From contig NZ_JAGYPE020000038.1 in NCBI RefSeq assembly GCF_018343545.2, positions 1-56,066 on the forward strand: DNA of 56,066 nucleotides, given 5' to 3'. The stretch is from Neobacillus citreus (GTDB lineage Bacteria; Bacillota; Bacilli; Bacillales; Cytobacillaceae). The stretch's first letter is position 1, and the number at the start of each line of letters is the position of its first letter. Below the pieces are notes generated by a model. It had not been told where the DNA came from. It ran no database searches and saw only the letters and a program-made list of their open reading frames with translations. Positions 52,874-56,066 of this stretch are shown here, one piece after another. The translations under genes were made by a program, and so were the position numbers.

Positions 52874-52909
52874 AGCCAACTACCATGTTTTCGGGATAGT
52901 TGGCTTTTA
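52874..52909 (+). terminator. Terminator of yvrJ
   Basis: Stem AGCCAACTA/TAGTTGGCT (52874-52882/52897-52905) followed by TTTAT. The same stem follows the yvrJ relic at 23.3 kb. Confidence 0.75.
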
Positions 52910-53088
52910 TGCTTTAAATGACGTTGCCGGGTGTAATTTCGGTGATTTTGGCAATGTACTGTCATATAATTCAATAAATTACGACTACATCATTTCCAAA
53001 ATCTAACGAATCTTCTCCTTAGACAACCTACCAACACTTTCCTTAATCTTCCCTCTGAAAAATTCATCCTTCCGCTGATTCAATCAAA

Positions 53089-53186
53089 TTCAAGGGTATG
53101 AAAATTGTACTCCTTTTCATTCACTTTCCGATTAAGTTTGATGTAGTGTTTCCGGCCAATGTCGGACTCTTTTTTCTTCTCGGCAT
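53089..53186 (-). pseudogene. Fragment of an McrB-like gene related to 25313-27535
   Basis: This stretch aligns with 27231-27330 of the McrB-like gene at high identity (for example GTGTTTCCGGCCAAT is identical). On the minus strand it reads AEKKKESDIGRKHYIKLN and on to KEYNF. Flanks do not match. It is about 33 residues of the N-terminal domain left between yvrJ and the McrC gene. Confidence 0.85.
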
Positions 53187-53222
53187 CATTAACGTCACCT
53201 GCTTGTATAGTTCACTTACGTA

Positions 53223-54521
53223 CTACTTTTGCTTAATTAACATTTCCTTCAATTCTCCAAGACTTTCATCAATTCTTGAAACATCAACAAAAAACAATTG
53301 GACGTCCAGTTCCAGATCCTCACTGTTGAAGGCCTTAAAACTTATTTCCCTATTCTTCATTTCCTCATTGATTGGATATAACAGCCATATTTCTTTTGTT
53401 TCGTATTTCTTGGCGTAAGCATACATTTGATACATGTCCACTTGGGATATCCCATAATTCTGCCGGGGATTATATACCAGTGACTTCCATTTGGTATCCA
53501 AAACGATTTTACTGCCATTCTCACGAGTAATAACAATATCCGGCTTTAAGGCAAACTGACGAGGATCATCAAACAAATAATACCTTTTATCCTGAGTTGC
53601 TATCTCCCATGGAAGGTCCGTCAAAACAAGTTTTAAGTTCCGAGCAACATACGCTTCAAACACCTTTTCCATTGGAAAAAGTAATGCCCTTGCAGTTGTA
53701 TTGCCGGCAAAATTGGTAAAGCTTTGATTCATTAAGAAAACTTTTGACCAGCGCAGTAACAATTCATAATCCTTCATAAAACGATCACAGACGGCACTTG
53801 AAAAATCCTTAGAAACGTTTTGTGAAGGCTCCACTAATTCAAAGTTAGCAAGAAGCTGTCCGATTGATTTAATATTTGTAGCACTAGTTGAGATTTTTTG
53901 CAGTTTTAGAAGTGTAGATTTGATTAAGCGATTTTCCGGCCTATTCACCCCAAACTCGTCATACCCCACATAAAATTTCTCTTTGTGAACCTGATTTTTT
54001 TTCATATGTTCACGAAAAATCAATTTCCCTTTATAGTATCTTAAGTTATCTTCTACAGGTAAATAGGAAGACCGAAACCCCTTTTTCAATAGGTTGCGCA
54101 CTTCCTGAATATACATATTGATAAAAATTTCATAAAGGTTCATTCGGTCCATTTTCAGATTGGCATCGTGAAACACTTTACTTGGAAAATCCTTCATACT
54201 GCGGAGCATTTTCAGAAATGTTTTCTTTGATTCTTCCATATTTTCGTATAGTACCTTAGGTAGAATCTGAATTCTATAACCACTTCTCAGTTGAATTAAC
54301 CCAACGTAATTCTTGGCTTGGATGATTTTGCCGACTTGACGCCGTACACTAATCTTGAGGAAATCCACAGCCTCAGCTTCCCCAGAACTATTAAAAGACA
54401 AGATGAAATGTTCCAGCTCCGCAAAGGCCTCTTGGTTTAAGAACTTTAAAGAAGGATCTTCCCTGTAATCCTGATTGCATGTTATCGACTCAAACTCCCG
54501 GACCTCTAATAACTTGTCCAT
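53223..54521 (-). CDS. mcrC: McrC-type restriction nuclease subunit
   Basis: 432 residues. N-terminal beta-rich domain (about 1-100; VGLIQLRSGYRIQILPKV), helical middle, and a PD-(D/E)XK core near 325-345 (LKPDIVI ... KIVLDTKWK) followed by QVDMYQMYAYA, the McrC nuclease signature. ATG 54521 follows the McrB stop by 12 bp, so they form an operon. It cleaves DNA when activated by the McrB GTPase. Confidence 0.85.
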   Translation of the reverse strand: MDKLLEVREFESITCNQDYREDPSLKFLNQEAFAELEHFILSFNSSGEAEAVDFLKISVRRQVGKIIQAKNYVGLIQLRSGYRIQILPKVLYENMEESKKTFLKMLRSMKDFPSKVFHDANLKMDRMNLYEIFINMYIQEVRNLLKKGFRSSYLPVEDNLRYYKGKLIFREHMKKNQVHKEKFYVGYDEFGVNRPENRLIKSTLLKLQKISTSATNIKSIGQLLANFELVEPSQNVSKDFSSAVCDRFMKDYELLLRWSKVFLMNQSFTNFAGNTTARALLFPMEKVFEAYVARNLKLVLTDLPWEIATQDKRYYLFDDPRQFALKPDIVITRENGSKIVLDTKWKSLVYNPRQNYGISQVDMYQMYAYAKKYETKEIWLLYPINEEMKNREISFKAFNSEDLELDVQLFFVDVSRIDESLGELKEMLIKQK

Positions 54522-54533
54522 CTTTTCACCACT

Positions 54534-56066
54534 TTAATAGATTTGAATATAACTTTCAGGTTTATAAAAAGCATCTCTCTGAATGGAATACTTCATTTCT
54601 GGTAAGTCGATATCAGGATTACCTTTAAAAACATTCCTCATTTTCTTATCAAGAATAAATTTAAAGGAAGGTTCTGTTTTTGCATTGTCCCCTAGAATTA
54701 ATTGGATTTTGCTGTAATCCTCATAGAAATACTCCTGAAGCAATGGAATGATTGCATTTAAAAAGATACCTTCAAGATTGGATATCGAAGGATCCTTGGC
54801 TAATGGTGTAAAATAGGCATGGCCAATTGTATGCTCTCTATCAAAAAGATACTCTATTCTTTCATTGATTGTTTCTAGCATTAGTGGTATATCGATTCCT
54901 TCAATTGTGTTTATACCTAAATTCCTTAGAACATCAGCATCCGGCATCATTTCAATGAATTTGAATCTTCTTCTTAATGCAGTATCCAGCAAAGCGATTG
55001 ACCGATCCGCTGTATTCATAGTTCCAAGAATATAAACATTATTGGGTACTCCAAACTCACCACCCGTGTAGGGTAAGATGGCTGTTGTAGCTTCTGGCTC
55101 CCCTAATCTTTTGGTTTGTTCGATTAGCGTAATTAACTCTCCAAATATTTTTGAGATGTTTCCCCTATTTATTTCGTCAATAATAAAAACGTAAGGTTTA
55201 CGGTTTTCTTCAATTTTAATATCATGATTGATTTTATATTTATCAATCAGACCAATAACATCCTTAATATTCATGTTTCTCAATGGATAAACTGACAATC
55301 TATTTAACCTAGTATTCTTATTGATTGAATACACATCTTCATTAATATTTGTTGCAATCCATTCAACGTTTCTTCTCCTAGGATACTTCTCCCCGGATTT
55401 TATAAATTCATATGGCCCCGTTATAATCCCTATTCCGTCAATTGACGTATTTGTTCTTTGAATAAAAACAATATCTCCTATCTGCATTTCATCTTGAAAG
55501 TTAAGGAGAATTCTTTTTTCCGTACTATTAAGGTTCTTTGATTCGTCCGTGACCATTTCGTCTACATTCGACCAACCAATCTTAATGAAATTATTATTGA
55601 AACAATCAATTTTTAGCTTTGTTTGTCCCGTTCCTTCTAGAATTACATTCCAAACTGTAGGATTTTGTCTTATTTTTAAAGATGACGTTTGAATTTTAAT
55701 ACCTTTCGCTGTTTCGCAAAATTTCTTAAATACTCCTGATACATGCTCATATTTAATATCTGATGAGAGTCCCTCATCCTGCTCGTTTATGACAGGCTTA
55801 ATGCCCTCGATAAATTCTTCATATCCGTAGGACTGATGAAAAGTTGTAAAGGCAATTCTTCCGTCATTTTTAAGTGAATTATAACGTTCCAATACTTGTT
55901 CATACGGTAAATTTGCTAATGCATCGATGCTTTCATTATCACAAATGGCTATCGCATAAAGAACTGTATTGTAAGTTTTCCCTGTTCCGGGTGGGCCATA
56001 AAGGATAGAATTAACACTGAGTTCTTGCCGACTATCATTAATCGGAACATTGACTTCTAAGTTATT
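54534..56066 (-). CDS. mcrB: McrB GTPase/AAA+ subunit, 5' end outside window
   Basis: The frame stays open to the window edge, so the N-terminal specificity domain is missing. Walker A GPPGTGKTY is at about 55970-56000, TTFHQSYGYEEFIEGIKP follows, then an inserted domain of about 150 residues, then Walker B FIIDEINRGNISKIFGELITLIE near 55150 and GTMNTADRSIALLDTALRRRF. The insert (QIGDIVFIQRTNTSIDGIGI ... YPRRRNVEWI) resembles EVE/PUA-like modified-base or RNA readers. Pairs with the McrC downstream. Confidence 0.85.
   Translation of the reverse strand, partial: NNLEVNVPINDSRQELSVNSILYGPPGTGKTYNTVLYAIAICDNESIDALANLPYEQVLERYNSLKNDGRIAFTTFHQSYGYEEFIEGIKPVINEQDEGLSSDIKYEHVSGVFKKFCETAKGIKIQTSSLKIRQNPTVWNVILEGTGQTKLKIDCFNNNFIKIGWSNVDEMVTDESKNLNSTEKRILLNFQDEMQIGDIVFIQRTNTSIDGIGIITGPYEFIKSGEKYPRRRNVEWIATNINEDVYSINKNTRLNRLSVYPLRNMNIKDVIGLIDKYKINHDIKIEENRKPYVFIIDEINRGNISKIFGELITLIEQTKRLGEPEATTAILPYTGGEFGVPNNVYILGTMNTADRSIALLDTALRRRFKFIEMMPDADVLRNLGINTIEGIDIPLMLETINERIEYLFDREHTIGHAYFTPLAKDPSISNLEGIFLNAIIPLLQEYFYEDYSKIQLILGDNAKTEPSFKFILDKKMRNVFKGNPDIDLPEMKYSIQRDAFYKPESYIQIY

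Noticed and set aside
53098..53418. 106-residue plus-strand ORF
   Set aside because: Antisense to the McrB relic and the end of McrC; hydrophobic content is a by-product of the frame.

Overview
The window reads as chromosome of an aerobic, low-GC, endospore-former-like Bacillaceae bacterium (Bacillus/Neobacillus-type). Support: AT-rich DNA, strong GGAGG-type ribosome sites with many TTG/GTG starts, and Bacillus-type small genes (YrrS, YoaS/YozG, DUF1659/DUF2922/YvrJ, a holin-like type I toxin). No rRNA, tRNA, CRISPR array or intact insertion sequence was seen. Assignments rest on reading motifs and protein character by eye; no search was run.

Layout. 1-4.5 kb: tandem repeat and small membrane or hypothetical genes, ending in a YoaS/YozG-like pair. 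4.6-12.4 kb: a cyclic-ketone degradation operon on the minus strand (alpha/beta hydrolase, cyclohexanone-monooxygenase-like Baeyer-Villiger enzyme, iron alcohol dehydrogenase, aldehyde dehydrogenase). It has a consensus sigma-54 promoter and a divergent sigma-54 activator. 12.4-14.6 kb: DEAD-box helicase, cold-shock protein and HU. 15-19.5 kb: SDR enzyme, small genes and a MoxR ATPase pseudogene. 19.7-23.2 kb: FNR-like regulator, metal P-type ATPase, separate HMA metallochaperone and flavodoxin. 23.3-27.6 kb: probable type I toxin-antitoxin locus and a McrBC-like defence pair. 27.9-31.2 kb: thioesterase, nitroreductase-like protein and a sigma factor.

31.5-50.2 kb is a large sigma-54-controlled catabolic island. 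Operon A (47.2 to 38.0 kb) carries acyl-CoA ligase, enoyl-CoA hydratase and VOC protein on both sides of a three-gene TRAP carboxylate importer. Operon B (37.4 to 31.5 kb) carries a nitronate-monooxygenase-like flavoenzyme, a carotenoid-oxygenase-family dioxygenase, another CoA ligase, a thiolase and a muconolactone-isomerase-like protein. A PAS/AAA+/Fis activator is divergent to operon A and is followed by an SCP2-type thiolase. Each of the three units has a -24/-12 promoter. Operons A and B also share an almost identical 40-bp double inverted repeat upstream, so they are probably one regulon. The inferred logic is import of a carboxylate, CoA activation and beta-oxidation-like breakdown, with oxidative cleavage of a double bond by the dioxygenase. 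The substrate is unknown.

50.3-56.1 kb is a second defence-like region: frameshifted HNH endonuclease, MazG-like pyrophosphohydrolase, DUF1659/DUF2922/YvrJ trio, a relic of the first McrB-like gene, and a McrC-McrB pair whose McrB runs off the right edge.
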